This document shows, one piece after another, positions 8,696 to 17,665 of a stretch of 64,000 nucleotides of DNA. The translations under genes and the position numbers were made by a program. Under the pieces are notes generated by a model. It worked only from the letters and a program-made list of their open reading frames with translations. It had not been told where the DNA came from and did no database searches. The stretch is from Alcaligenaceae bacterium (GTDB lineage Bacteria > Pseudomonadota > Gammaproteobacteria > Burkholderiales > Burkholderiaceae_B): positions 1 to 64,000 of the forward strand of contig JACCER010000003.1 of the NCBI GenBank assembly GCA_013416445.1, read 5' to 3'. Each line of letters opens with the position of its first letter. Positions within the stretch are counted from its first letter, which is position 1.

Positions 8696-8917
8696 ATATA
8701 TAAAGACTAATACTAATGGGTGTCTGTGGATAACTGGTATAACAAGCATATATCTAATAATTTCAATAACTTATAGTTGTTTTTTTTTGGGCATAAACCG
8801 TGTTTAGATGGTGGATGAAAAGAGCACAACTTTTGGCTTGCCGAAAACAAAGCGAGTTATGCCCAGCCCATCCACAAATTATCCACAATCTGTTCTCTTA
8901 GTAGTTATCCACAGGAA
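8696..8917. other. DnaA-box array A (origin-like)
   Basis: Non-coding, AT-rich DNA with perfect boxes at 8725-8733 (TGTGGATAA), 8879-8887 and 8905-8913 (both TTATCCACA), plus CATCCACA at 8869-8876. The first 42 bases (8696-8737) are identical to 10959-11000. The rest aligns with array B without net gaps, so that the first and last boxes are exactly 180 bases apart in both. It lies downstream of the aminotransferase and of the convergent paiB-like gene. The remaining DNA from 8493 to 9038 contains no gene that I recognise. Origin, DnaA titration site (datA-like) or relic of one are all possible. Confidence 0.75.
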
Positions 8918-9038
8918 AAATTTTATTAAACGAAGACTTGAAAGTAAATTCTTTAGTTACCATATGTAAAAAACAAGTCGTTTTAAGGTATATGGCGCTA
9001 ATCCAACCTACTTAAGCGCGCAATCCGGCACCTATTGC

Positions 9039-9698
9039 TCAGGCTTGCAAGCGTTGCTGCATGAGTCGGGCTATTTCCTGATTGAATACGGATCCTATGG
9101 CTGGTTCACTAGGATTGTTCAGGGCTTGAATAACGCTTTTTTGATCTACAAGAGGGCGATTTTGGCTAAGTTTTGCTTTACCTTCTATGCGGGTAATGCT
9201 TATTTCCAGGCCCACGATGTGGTCCAGCATGGTTTTCATGTAGTCAGCCGGGGAGTCGCTTAAAGACCAGGGGTGTAAACGGCCCAATTCATAACGTTTG
9301 GTTTGCTTTTCCAGGTGCTGTAATAGCCATGCCGGGTCGGCCTTGACGCTAAGTGTGCCGTGCACATGTACAGCAACGTAATTCCAAGTGGGTACCGCCT
9401 TGCCGCCTGTGCTGGCCTTGGTTGGGTACCAAGATGGCGAAATATAGGCGTGTGGCCCCTGGAATACCGCGAGAACTGGCGTGTTATCAGGGAACAGGGA
9501 AAATTCTGTATTTGTTTTGGCAATATGAGCTTGTAGCAGTCCAGATTGCTGCCCACCGATGGAATCAAAAAGAAAGGGTAAATGGGTGGCTGCCAGCCCG
9601 CTGGCGCCCTGGGCGATAAGCGTGCCCAGGGGGTAGTTGTGGATAACCTGTTGCTGCAAGTTGAAGTCAGTAAGTTCGAAGGCGCTGGGCGTATACAT
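9039..9698 (-). CDS. PaiB-like FMN-binding protein
   Basis: A 219-residue protein of the PaiB/FMN-binding split-barrel family. Typical segments are MYTPSAFELTD at the start, HLPFLFD, GHAYISPSWYPTK-like HAYISPSWYPTK, VPTWNYVAVHVHG and the C-terminal KLSQNRP motif. In Bacillus PaiB is described as a transcriptional repressor, but most members are probably flavin-binding enzymes or sensors; the true role here is unknown. I chose the ATG at 9698 (AGGTC 6 bases ahead) instead of the longer frame. It starts 14 bases after the metallophosphoesterase gene on the same strand, so the two probably form an operon. The pair is bracketed by DnaA-box arrays A and B. A perfect DnaA box (9638-9646) falls inside the gene, perhaps by chance. 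Confidence 0.88.
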   Translation of the reverse strand: MYTPSAFELTDFNLQQQVIHNYPLGTLIAQGASGLAATHLPFLFDSIGGQQSGLLQAHIAKTNTEFSLFPDNTPVLAVFQGPHAYISPSWYPTKASTGGKAVPTWNYVAVHVHGTLSVKADPAWLLQHLEKQTKRYELGRLHPWSLSDSPADYMKTMLDHIVGLEISITRIEGKAKLSQNRPLVDQKSVIQALNNPSEPAIGSVFNQEIARLMQQRLQA

Positions 9699-9712
9699 AA
9701 GACCTGCTCGAG

Positions 9713-10765
9713 TCAGTAAGTGGGAAACACCTCGCCGGTATCGAACACAACTTGATTTTCGGGCCATTGCAAGGCGGCAAGCTTGAATCGCGATTTTTCT
9801 ACAGTACGGCTTGTTTTTCTATCGCGCCATCTGGCGCCGACAGAATAGTCTATGCAGAATACCTTGTTATTTTTGCCATGCCAGCCCGTGGGGGCAATAT
9901 TTTTGAATAATTGGCTATAGCGCGGTGAGGTTTTCCCATTTTGGGCCTGGAACAGGCGCCAATAATGCCCAATGACGACGGGGATGTCGTCACTGTAGCC
10001 GTTCCACCAGCTTATCCGATCAGAGAAACGCCATCGATTACCGGCAAAAAACGGAGTCGTGGCTTGTTGTTCAACACCCGAAGTCAAGACCTTTAGCGGA
10101 TTGACCATTTGCTGCATGGCTTCGTATTCGGCGATAGCGTGCAAAAAAGGAGGGGGATCTTGTTCGTCTTCAAGTTCTTTTGCCCACTTTTGTTTTTCAT
10201 GCAGATAACGGTCATACAAGCCGGATTCGTTGGCGACAGATCGTGCGATATCGTCCCAGGCTAGAAATTGCGTAGTTATTTGCCCCAGTGGAACGGTACT
10301 GATGGCTGCAATAGCTGCTGGTGTCCATGCGGCATGCACAATTCTGATGTCATTACGTTGCAGCGCAATAGGTAGATTTTCCAGAAACTCCCTGATTGCT
10401 TGACGTTCACCAATAGGCGTGCGATGAAATGGCGCATAGTTTTTCTGGTCATGTTCATAGCGTTCATCAAAAAACCAGCCTGAGCCATCTTTGGCGTCGT
10501 TGATTAGTAAATTGATTTCATGGTTGCCCAGTATTACCTGGGCATTGCCTTGTTGAACCAGATGTTGCACCAGTTTTATGACGGCGTAGCTATCAGGTCC
10601 ACGGTCACATAAATCGCCCACGAAAACCAGTTTTCTGTCTTTGCGGTGCTGGCCCTGGTCGTTGTAGCCTAAACGGGTAAGCAGCGCCAGCAATGCTATG
10701 TATTCACCGTGGACATCGCCAATGATGTCCAGTGGATTTTCAGGAAGAGGCTGTATCAGATACAT
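9713..10765 (-). CDS. Metallophosphoesterase (calcineurin-like, PrpA/ApaH-type motifs)
   Basis: A 350-residue calcineurin-fold phosphoesterase. The metal-ligand motifs appear in order: IIGDVHGE (about 14-21), VGDLCDRGPDS (about 49-59) and LGNHEINLL (about 79-87). The GD-x-HG, GDxxDRG and GNHE set is that of protein phosphatases PrpA/PrpB and of diadenosine tetraphosphatase ApaH. The C-terminal half, which sets the substrate, is longer than in PrpA (about 220 residues), so the substrate is not predicted. It heads a two-gene unit with the PaiB-like gene. Confidence 0.88.
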   Translation of the reverse strand: MYLIQPLPENPLDIIGDVHGEYIALLALLTRLGYNDQGQHRKDRKLVFVGDLCDRGPDSYAVIKLVQHLVQQGNAQVILGNHEINLLINDAKDGSGWFFDERYEHDQKNYAPFHRTPIGERQAIREFLENLPIALQRNDIRIVHAAWTPAAIAAISTVPLGQITTQFLAWDDIARSVANESGLYDRYLHEKQKWAKELEDEQDPPPFLHAIAEYEAMQQMVNPLKVLTSGVEQQATTPFFAGNRWRFSDRISWWNGYSDDIPVVIGHYWRLFQAQNGKTSPRYSQLFKNIAPTGWHGKNNKVFCIDYSVGARWRDRKTSRTVEKSRFKLAALQWPENQVVFDTGEVFPTY

Positions 10766-10958
10766 AAATTTTCAAGTTGTCGGTTTACCTGATCATAAAC
10801 CGTGAGTCTTTTTGAAAGTGCTTTTCCTTTGCAAGTTGTGGGCATTACGGGTTGCCCGGCGTTGATTTCGATGAAGTATAGCCGTTGTTTGGCAGATTTG
10901 TCGCAGTTGGTTTTTTCAGTTTTAAGTGCTTGTCCCGCTATTGTTTCTTATCTTTTAA

Positions 10959-11180
10959 ATATATAAAGACTAATACTAATGGGTGTCTGTGGATAACTGG
11001 AACAACCAAGATTAATCTTTATTTTTCATTAACTTGCAGACCTTTTTTGGTAAGCATAACTTGTGTTTTCAGGGTGGATGGAAAGGGCATAACTTTTGGC
11101 CTGTGGGTAAAGTTCAGGCTTATGCCCTGTTAACCCACAAGTTGTGCACAAGTGGCTGCTCTAGTACTTATCCACAGCTA
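10959..11180. other. DnaA-box array B (paralogue of array A)
   Basis: Positions 10959-11000 repeat 8696-8737 exactly. Perfect boxes stand at 10988-10996 (TGTGGATAA) and 11168-11176 (TTATCCACA), in the same relative positions as the outer boxes of array A. The two inner boxes of A correspond here to AACCCACA and TTGTGCACA, so they have decayed or changed. Other shared blocks include GCATAA, GTGTTT, GGTGGATG and AACTTTTGGC. The arrays are direct repeats 2,263 bases apart. No gene lies between 10766 and 11733. Confidence 0.75.
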
Positions 11181-11733
11181 AAATATTTTTATTTTTCCGG
11201 ATTTTGGCCAAAATTATATGGATGATGTGTTCGAATCGAGCAGAACCAGCCAGCGTTACCAACAGCTGTATCGTTTTTTTTGTGCGTTGTTTGTCGGATT
11301 ACGCTGCGGTAATGTGACGTCATTTTCCGATGCAGAAGTGGTGTTTTAGCCGCATGCTGGTGATTTGCAATGGAGTTTTTAAACCCATCGATGCGCTTGG
11401 ATCTATTCTTGGATCAAAAAATCAAGCGTGTCTCTTGGTAGCGGCCGATGGCCCTCCCTGGACACCTCCCGCTCTCCCGTTACTGATGCGATGCATCAGC
11501 AGACGACTTGATCAGTGGCAGCGAAACCGGCCATCGACGTTCGCCAACGTCCAATGCACTGCAACGGACTCATCTTCCTACCTCCTGGTCCGAAACACCA
11601 AGGATGTTGCGTCCTGCTTCAGCGCGAAAAAAGAGGAGGAACGCAGTTCGGATTGATGGCTGCGGCAGCGGTGATGCCGGGGTGAGATGACGGCTCCTTT
11701 GGCCAGTTGGCCGATACCGATAGGAGCCTCACC
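11181..11733. other. Gene-free DNA at the left side of the mobile scar
   Basis: About 550 bases in which composition changes from AT-rich origin-like DNA to GC-rich DNA around 11330-11440. Open frames here match nothing I recognise. GGTGATGCCGGGGTGA near 11672 and GGCATCATCACCCCG at 11751-11765 are partly complementary. A short fragment TGTCGGATTACGC near 11294 resembles one arm of the REP-like unit. It is probably the left edge of an integrated element. Confidence 0.4.
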
Positions 11734-12186
11734 ATGTCATACTAAACCTCAGGCATCATCACCCCGAAGGCTCTGTTGCTAGATGAGCGGCTGACGCCAC
11801 TGGAGCGCAACGCCTGGCTGACTTTCCGTGCGCTGGCCAGCAGCGACGGCACCGTGGTCCTCAGCTACGACGCGCTACGCAAATACCTGCCCAGCGTACC
11901 GGGCAGCAAGCGGGCGGCCCTTGAAACCGTATCCAGGGCCCCGCGGCATGTCTACGACGGGCAGTGTAAGGCGGCAGGGTTGAGCAATATGCACGGGCTG
12001 CGGCACCGTTATGCGCGGATGCGGTATGAGATGCTGACGGGATGGAAGGCGCCAGCAGCGGGTAGCCCTGGTAAAGCTCAGCTCAGTAGCAGTCAGAGAA
12101 TGAGAGATCAACACGCTCGACAGCAGATCAGCCATGAACTCGGGCATGAAAGGCTGAAAGTGACGTCGATCTATTTGGGAATCTGA
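11734..12186 (+). pseudogene. Chimeric remnant: ICE STY4528-like N-terminus fused to a tyrosine-integrase C-terminus
   Basis: The reading frame has AGGAG before an ATG at 11734, then MSY and an in-frame TAA at 11743-11745, after which the same frame continues (TSGIITPKALLLDERLTPLERNAWL). That stretch to about 11935 resembles the N-terminus of the STY4528-like proteins of PFGI-1-type integrative elements. From about 11940 the frame changes identity to a tyrosine recombinase C-terminus: HGLRHRYA with the catalytic H-x-x-R, ISHELGHERL, and the terminal Y of TSIYLGI. The two parts are normally separate genes, so an internal deletion has joined them. With the early stop it is almost certainly inactive. 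Confidence 0.7.
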
Positions 12187-12189
12187 GTC

Positions 12190-13000
12190 TTATCCGTCAT
12201 CTCTGGTGTTCGGCTCACCGGCCGCCAGTTTTTTCACTGCCTTGTCGAAATCGCTTTCAAACAGGCGATCTTGCACAATTCTGTATTTCTCAAATTCGCT
12301 TTCCGCATGCGTCTGGGCAAGTTTTGCAGAAATCTTGCCACTGTTCTGTAGCACTTCCCGTTCATCAAATTCGAGGAAGGCGTCCAGCCGCTTGGACCAG
12401 TCTGCCATGCTCATGGGAATCTTGCGGCGAGCACGATCCTCGGCCAGTTCCAGATAAGCGTTGACGATACGCCCGAGTGAATCCAACTCGTCCTTAGTCA
12501 GGTAGTTCTTGGCCACGGCCACATCGGTTTTCAGGATCTTGCCTTCGGGCGCGCTCGCCCAGGAAGCTGCCGTTTTCCATGCGCTGACGATCCAGCACAT
12601 AGCCCTTGATGGCGAACTCACGCAAGACGCCGGTCGCCCACTGGCGGAACTGCGTTGCGTGTATGGAGTTGACCCGGTAGCCGACGGAAATGATGGCGTC
12701 GAGGTTGTAGAAGTCCACCGACCGGGACACCTCCCGCTGGCCCTCCTGCTGAACTATCCGGAATTTCCGGATAGTTGCTTCAAGCACGAGTTCATGGCTG
12801 CCAAAGATGTTCTTCAGATGCTCGCTGATGGTGCGCACATCCACCCCGAACAACTCGGCCATCAGCTTCTGCGACAGCCACAAGGTTTCGTCCTCATAGC
12901 GGGCCTCGATGCTCTGCTCGCCGGCCTGGCCAGTGAAGATCAGAAACTCGGCTGTACTGTTGCGGATCAATTTTTTGCCATTCATACTAAGTATCTCCAC
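12190..13000 (-). pseudogene. RhuM-family protein, decayed (internal deletion and frameshift)
   Basis: The N-terminal 150 residues (MNGKKLIRNS..., ARYEDETLWLSQKLMAELF, DFYNLDAIISVGYRVNS, QFRQWATGVLREFAIKGY, up to GSFLGE) are a clear RhuM, a family first noticed in Salmonella pathogenicity islands and of unknown function. The C-terminal half (GKILKTDVAVAKNYLTKDELDSLGRIVNAYLELAE... ESDFDKAVKKLA) is in another frame. The join is near 12555, where the GSFLGE frame runs into APEGKIL. About 80 residues that normally lie between these blocks are missing. It is probably non-functional and is part of the same mobile scar as the integrase fragment next to it. A GTG at 13000 or ATG at 12985 could have been the start. 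Confidence 0.75.
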
Positions 13001-13086
13001 GTGGTCTGTACGTCGACCAAGTAGGCTTTAACGCCTGTGCGATGACTTTGGCCGGTTAAACATGCCCAGTGCCATCTCGTCCTCCC

Positions 13087-13146
13087 TATGTCCAAGTAGG
13101 AGGAAGAAAGCAATCATCCTGCTACTTGGAACTAAACTTGGACATA
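13087..13146. repeat. Small inverted repeats at the right side of the scar
   Basis: TATGTCCAAGT at 13087-13097 is the reverse complement of ACTTGGACATA at 13136-13146, and TCCAAGTAG at 13091-13099 is complementary to CTACTTGGA at 13122-13130. The 13001-13259 gap has no gene. The repeats could be the end of a mobile element or a folded transcript end. Confidence 0.45.
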
Positions 13147-13259
13147 AAAATGAGTGGTTTTGACTGTATCATCGAATCCGTCGGCAGACAAAAATCCCTT
13201 TGTTTATGCGGATTACAGGCGCATTAGCCAGACTTCAGTGGATGTCCCTGAACCCCACA

Positions 13260-14666
13260 TCACTTGCCGATACAAAAGCTGGAAAAAATCTCACCTAGCA
13301 AGTCGTCGCTGGTGAATTGGCCAGTAATGGCGGACAGATCGTCGTGGGCCAGGCGTAATTCTTCAGCAAACAGATCAAGTACGCGGTCATTCTGGCTGGC
13401 GTGCTCTGCTGCCAGGGCCAGGTGTTCGTTGGCGTCGTTTAAAGCGAGCAGGTGGCGTTCACGGGCCAGCCAGGGGGATTCGTTGCTGGGGCTCCACCCG
13501 GCGATGTCCAGCAGCTTCTGGCGCAAGCTGTCCAGGCCTTTACCCGTCTTGGCCGAAATACCCAAGGCCAGTGCGACACTAGTCGATGCAGCCGAGCCGT
13601 TGTTGATATTTGAAGATAGAAACTCTTCCTGCTCAGTTTCATTGAGCAAGTCGATTTTATTGAACACTTTCAGTACGGGCGTGCGGGCTGGCAGGCGCTG
13701 TGTGATGGCGGTGTCGAGCTCGTCAGTTTGGGCTCGAGCGTCTTGCAAATGAATGATTACATTGGCTTTTTCTATTTCTGCCCAAGTACGGGCGATGCCT
13801 ATGCTTTCCACGGTGTCTTCGGTTTCGCGTAAGCCCGCGGTATCCACGATATGCAGCGGCACGCCTTGAACATGAATTTGCTGTATTACTTTGTCGCGCG
13901 TGGTGCCGGCTATGGGGGTAACGATGGCAATGTCGTCGCCAGCCAGCGCGTTGAGCAGGCTGGATTTGCCCACGTTGGGCTGGCCAGCCAGCACAACATG
14001 CAAGCCTTCGCGCAGTATCATGCCTTGCCTGGCCTGGGCCGTGAGTGCAGCCAGGTCATGTTGTATGGCTTTCAGGGCAGAATGGGCTTGGTATTTTTCC
14101 AGGAAGTCGATCTCTTCTTCGGGAAAATCGAGCGTGGCTTCTACCAGCATGCGCAGGCGTACGATGCGTTCGCTAAGCGTGTTGACGTGGGCCGAGAAAG
14201 CGCCACTCAATGATGCCATGGCGCTGCGTGCGGCGGCTTCCGATGAGGCCTCGATCAAGTCGGCGACTGCTTCCGCCTGGGCCAGATCAAGGCGTTCGTT
14301 AAGAAAAGCGCGATGGGTAAATTCCCCTGGTTCGGCGTGACGCAGGCCGTATTCTTTACCGCTTTCCAGGCAGTGATCAAGCACGCGGCGCAGCACGGCA
14401 GGGCCGCCATGGCCTTGAAGTTCGAGTACGTCTTCGCCGGTATACGAATGCGGGCCTTTGAAAAACAAGGCGATGCCAGCGTCGATGGCATCGCCGGCCT
14501 GGTCGTTGAAAGGCAGATAATGGGCATGGCGCGGTGTAAGCGATGTAGCAAACAGTTTTGCCGCTAAGGGTTCCAGGTTGTTTCCTGAGATACGTATGAC
14601 GCCTATGCCGCCGCGCCCAGGGGCTGTGGCGATGGCGATGATGGGTTCGTGAGAGCGCAGAGTCAT
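13260..14666 (-). CDS. mnmE: tRNA modification GTPase MnmE (TrmE)
   Basis: The partner of MnmG in making cmnm5U34 in tRNA. The 468-residue protein has the N-terminal folate-binding domain with [16 protein letters not shown], a helical domain, and a GTPase domain inserted in it: G1 [12 protein letters not shown] (about 225-236), G2/G3 AGTTRD and DTAGLRET, G4 NKID. It ends in the invariant FCIGK whose cysteine is part of the active site. The frame extends upstream to 14732; I took the ATG at 14666 ([20 protein letters not shown]) because the family starts 8-10 residues before the ATAPGRGG motif, but none of the starts has a good ribosome-binding site. In many proteobacteria it follows yidC; here yidC lies 9 kb away, separated by the catalase and transporter genes. 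Confidence 0.96.
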   Translation of the reverse strand: MTLRSHEPIIAIATAPGRGGIGVIRISGNNLEPLAAKLFATSLTPRHAHYLPFNDQAGDAIDAGIALFFKGPHSYTGEDVLELQGHGGPAVLRRVLDHCLESGKEYGLRHAEPGEFTHRAFLNERLDLAQAEAVADLIEASSEAAARSAMASLSGAFSAHVNTLSERIVRLRMLVEATLDFPEEEIDFLEKYQAHSALKAIQHDLAALTAQARQGMILREGLHVVLAGQPNVGKSSLLNALAGDDIAIVTPIAGTTRDKVIQQIHVQGVPLHIVDTAGLRETEDTVESIGIARTWAEIEKANVIIHLQDARAQTDELDTAITQRLPARTPVLKVFNKIDLLNETEQEEFLSSNINNGSAASTSVALALGISAKTGKGLDSLRQKLLDIAGWSPSNESPWLARERHLLALNDANEHLALAAEHASQNDRVLDLFAEELRLAHDDLSAITGQFTSDDLLGEIFSSFCIGK

Positions 14667-14867
14667 GGCGAAGGCGGAAAAAAGGTGCTGCATTGGAAAA
14701 AAGATATCAGACAGTTTATCTTGAACGATCACGCTTTATCGGCTTCCGATGGCCAGGGGCTGATAGGCTATGCTTTAGTACCTGTTGCACGCGATAAGGG
14801 CTGTCTTTTTAGCGCGCTACAGGCAACTAGCTTGAATAAGCGTCGATAAATACTTAAAGGAAATGGC

Positions 14868-15164
14868 ATGCCCTACTTGATAGAAACGTTTGACAAGCCG
14901 CACACCCAGGCTTTGCGCCAGGCGTTGCGCGATAAGCATCTTGATTTTCTTGAGGAAAACAAGGATTTATTGCTGGCTTGCGGAGCCAAGCTGGAAGATG
15001 ATGGCACGGGTGGCACCGGAAGTATCTACATAGTAGATCTTGAAACGCGTACAGAAGCCGAAGACTTTGTGAATTCAGATCCGTTTGCGGTAGGGGGTCT
15101 GTTTGAGCGCACCGTCATTACGCGCTGGCGCAAGGCGTATCTGGATGGGAAGTGTTATTTGTAG
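14868..15164 (+). CDS. YciI-like (EthD-fold) protein
   Basis: A 98-residue protein of the YciI family: MPYLIETFDKP at the start, then HLDFL, GSIYIVDLETRTEAEDFVNSDPF and GLFERTVITRWRKAY. The family has a ferredoxin-like fold with a conserved His-Asp pair, resembling muconolactone isomerase; its substrate is unknown in most bacteria. A good AAAGGA site lies 6 bases before the ATG. The gene is single and faces the convergent catalase gene, with REP-like palindromes starting at the stop codon. Confidence 0.88.
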   Translation: MPYLIETFDKPHTQALRQALRDKHLDFLEENKDLLLACGAKLEDDGTGGTGSIYIVDLETRTEAEDFVNSDPFAVGGLFERTVITRWRKAYLDGKCYL

Positions 15165-15276
15165 GTCGGATTAGGGCAAAGCCCGTAATCCGACCTACAA
15201 CGCTACAACAATATAAGCGCTAAAAATACATAATTTAACGTCGGATTACGCGCCTGCAACGCTAATCCGACCTACG
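15161..15276. repeat. REP-like palindromes, inverted pair
   Basis: Two palindromic units fill the gap between the convergent yciI-like and catalase genes. Unit 1 at 15161-15198 reads GTAGGTCGGATTAGGGC-aaa-GCCCGTAATCCGACCTAC. Unit 2 at about 15239-15276 has GTCGGATTACGCGCC and GCTAATCCGACCTAC. The units lie in opposite orientation, like a REPIN or BIME. The same unit recurs in at least six other gaps. It may also end transcription from both sides. Confidence 0.85.
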
Positions 15277-15277
15277 A

Positions 15278-16711
15278 TCAACCCAAGGCTTTGATTGCTG
15301 TGGCTACGCCTGCGCCATAGGCTGGGTCGGCCTGGGTGCAGTGGTTGATATGGCGTTCTTGCAAATCGGCTGATGCACCGGAAATCGCCCGCGCAGTGTT
15401 GTCGAACAAGGCCTGTTTTTGCTCATCGGTCATCAAGCGAAACAGGTTGCCGGGTTGTGAAAAATAGTCGGTGTCTTCGCGATGGTTCCAGTGATCGGCG
15501 GCGCCTTCAATGGACAGGGGCGGTTCGCGGTAGTCGGGTTGTTCCTGCCATTCTCCTTGGGTATTGGGTTCGTTGCCAGTGATGCCGCCGTGGTTGCCGT
15601 CGACGCGCATGGCGCCGTCTCGGTGATAGCTATGGAAAGGACATTTGGGCGCGTTCACCGGAATCTGATGATGGTTTACGCCCAGGCGATAGCGCTGGGC
15701 ATCACCGTACGAGAACAGGCGCGCTTGCAACATTTTATCGGGCGAAAAACTGATGCCTGGCACGACGTTGGCTGGCGTAAATGCGGCTTGCTCGACTTCG
15801 GCAAAAAAGTTTTCCGGGTTACGGTTGAGTTCCAGTGTGCCGACTTCAATCAGCGGGTAATCAGCGTGTGGCCAGACCTTGGTCAGGTCGAAAGGATTAA
15901 GGTGGTAGGTGGATGCATCTTTTTCCGGCATGATCTGAACATACATGGTCCAGCGGGGAAAATCCTTGTTTTCTATGGCGTTGTACAGATCGCGCTGAGA
16001 GCTTTCGCGGTCTTGGCCGACGATTTCGCCAGCTTGGGCATCACTGAGGTTTTTAATGCCTTGCTGCGTCTTGAATGTGAATTTGACCCAGTGGCGTTCA
16101 TTATTGGCGTTGATAAAGCTGAAGGTATGGCTACCGAATAAGTGCATGTTGCGATAACCAGCCGGAATGCCGCGATCGCTCATTATGATGGTTACCTGGT
16201 GCAGGGCTTCAGGCAGGCCGGTCCAGAATTCCCAATTGTTTTGCGCGCTGCGCATGCCTGTGCGTGGGTCGCGTTTGACGGCATGGTTCAGGTCGGGAAA
16301 TTTAAGCGGATCGCGAAAGAAGAAAACAGGTGTGTTGTTGCCTACCAAATCCCAATTGCCTTCTTCGGTATAAAACTTCATGGCGACGCCGCGGATGTCG
16401 CGTTCGGCGTCAGCTGCGCCGCGCTCGCCAGCCACAGTAGAAAAACGCATGAAAACATCGGTTTTTTTGCCGATTTGGGAAAAAACTTTGGCGCGGGTGT
16501 ATTGGCTGATGTCGTGTGTAACGGTAAAGGTGCCATGAGCGCCAGCGCCTTTGGCGTGCATGCGTCGTTCGGGTATGACTTCGCGATCAAAGTGAGCCAG
16601 TTTTTCTAACAGCCAGACATCTTGCAACAGGGCGGGGCCTCGTGGGCCAGCGGTTTGGATATTTTGGTTATCGACGACTGGTGCACCAGCGGCAGTAGTT
16701 AGCTTTTTCAT
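15278..16711 (-). CDS. Monofunctional haem catalase (small-subunit clade)
   Basis: Breaks down hydrogen peroxide to water and oxygen. The 477-residue length is that of the small-subunit catalases (KatA type). The catalytic His is in [11 protein letters not shown] (His52), the catalytic Asn in [14 protein letters not shown] (about 125), and the proximal haem Tyr in [14 protein letters not shown] (about 335). I chose the ATG at 16711 ([15 protein letters not shown]), which has AGGATG 3-8 bases ahead; the longer frame from 16792 adds a non-conserved tail. There is no secretion signal, so it is cytosolic. A site matching the OxyR half-operator lies about 150 bases upstream. Confidence 0.96.
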   Translation of the reverse strand: MKKLTTAAGAPVVDNQNIQTAGPRGPALLQDVWLLEKLAHFDREVIPERRMHAKGAGAHGTFTVTHDISQYTRAKVFSQIGKKTDVFMRFSTVAGERGAADAERDIRGVAMKFYTEEGNWDLVGNNTPVFFFRDPLKFPDLNHAVKRDPRTGMRSAQNNWEFWTGLPEALHQVTIIMSDRGIPAGYRNMHLFGSHTFSFINANNERHWVKFTFKTQQGIKNLSDAQAGEIVGQDRESSQRDLYNAIENKDFPRWTMYVQIMPEKDASTYHLNPFDLTKVWPHADYPLIEVGTLELNRNPENFFAEVEQAAFTPANVVPGISFSPDKMLQARLFSYGDAQRYRLGVNHHQIPVNAPKCPFHSYHRDGAMRVDGNHGGITGNEPNTQGEWQEQPDYREPPLSIEGAADHWNHREDTDYFSQPGNLFRLMTDEQKQALFDNTARAISGASADLQERHINHCTQADPAYGAGVATAIKALG

Positions 16712-16861
16712 GAACATCCTTTGAAAAAATGATGCGAATAATGCAGGAGCGGGTGTGCTTTTGCATGGCAAACAAAAAAAGAAGCTGCCCACCGCGCTCC
16801 CAGTGCCTTTAGTTTATATAGTCCAGGAAGAAAAGTGAAATTGATTGATATCAATAAAGTG

Positions 16862-16876
16862 ATAGCTATTAACTAT
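16862..16876. promoter_or_regulatory. Possible OxyR operator half upstream of catalase
   Basis: ATAGCTATTAACTAT fits the OxyR half-operator pattern ATAG-n-T-nnn-A-n-CTAT at every fixed position. It is 151 bases before the catalase start. The expected second half, seven bases to either side, is poor (ATTGATTGATATCAA at 16840-16854). OxyR control of catalase is common, but this assignment is inferred from the motif only. Confidence 0.5.
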
Positions 16877-16900
16877 GTGATAAAAATGTAGTGTTGATTG

Positions 16901-16928
16901 CCGGATTAGCGTGAAGCGCGTAATTCGA
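16901..16928. repeat. Degenerate REP-like palindrome
   Basis: CCGGATTAGCG-tgaa-GCGCGTAATTCG, a worn copy of the unit described at 15161. It lies between the livF stop and the catalase promoter. Confidence 0.6.
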
Positions 16929-16951
16929 TAAAAAAAGCCAAAAAAATAATA

Positions 16952-17665
16952 TCAAACTCCCATATAACTTTGTAATTGTTCTTTTTGCGCACTTAATTCT
17001 GCAGATGTGCCCGACCACACTACTTGGCCTTTTTCTACTATGTAATGTTGATCCGCCAGCGGCAACAGGGAATTCAGGTTTTTATCGATGCAGATTATGC
17101 TCAGGCCGGTTTTTTTTAGTTCGGCCAGGCAGTGCCAGATCTCGGTTCGTATGATGGGAGCCAGGCCTTCAGTGGCTTCATCCAGTATCAGCAGCTTGGG
17201 GTTGGTCATCAGTGCACGGCCTATGGCCAGCATCTGTTGTTCTCCGCCCGACAGGTTGGAACCCAGGTTGCCTGATCTTTCCGATAGGCGAGGGAAAAGC
17301 TGGTAGATTTTTTCTAGTGTCCAGGGGCTGTTCGAGCGTTGCCGGTTATGGGCAGTGGCGACCAGGTTTTCATGGACGCTTAAATTAGGGAATATCTGGC
17401 GACCTTCGGGCACCAGGCCTATGCCGGCGCGCGCAATTTTATAAGTGGGAGCGCCGTTGATGTTGTTACCGTTGAACCGGATGGATCCGCGTGCAGGAGC
17501 CATCAGGCCGACAATGGATTTCACGCTGGTTGATTTTCCCATGCCATTGCGCCCCAGCAGGGTTATAAACTGGCCGGCATACACCTGAAAGTCCATGCCA
17601 AACAAGGCCTGGCTGCTTCCGTAATAGGTATCGATTGCCACGACTTCAAGCAAAGGGATGGGCAT
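16952..17665 (-). CDS. livF: Branched-chain amino acid-type ABC transporter ATPase LivF
   Basis: One of the two ATPases of a HAAT-family importer. The 237-residue protein has Walker A GRNGMGKST (about 38-46), Q-loop EGRQIFPNLSV, signature LSGGEQQM, and Walker B LLILDEATEGLAP. The switch histidine at the usual position is replaced: the sequence reads ICIDKNLNSLL where LivF proteins usually have (V)EQN or an H, a known variation in this family. Its ATG overlaps the livG stop by one base, and it is the last gene of the operon. Confidence 0.93.
   Translation of the reverse strand: MPIPLLEVVAIDTYYGSSQALFGMDFQVYAGQFITLLGRNGMGKSTSVKSIVGLMAPARGSIRFNGNNINGAPTYKIARAGIGLVPEGRQIFPNLSVHENLVATAHNRQRSNSPWTLEKIYQLFPRLSERSGNLGSNLSGGEQQMLAIGRALMTNPKLLILDEATEGLAPIIRTEIWHCLAELKKTGLSIICIDKNLNSLLPLADQHYIVEKGQVVWSGTSAELSAQKEQLQSYMGV

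Noticed and set aside
9638-9646. Perfect DnaA box inside the paiB-like gene
   Set aside because: Not part of either array and lies in coding sequence with normal protein similarity; chance occurrence is likely.
11330-11656. 108-residue frame left of the mobile scar
   Set aside because: No similarity recognised; composition and position suggest element debris, not a gene.
12509-13024. 171-residue frame antisense to the rhuM remnant
   Set aside because: Shadow of rhuM; the minus-strand blocks are clearly the conserved ones.
15482-16141. 219-residue frame antisense to catalase
   Set aside because: It is a shadow of the catalase coding sequence, whose motifs are complete on the minus strand.
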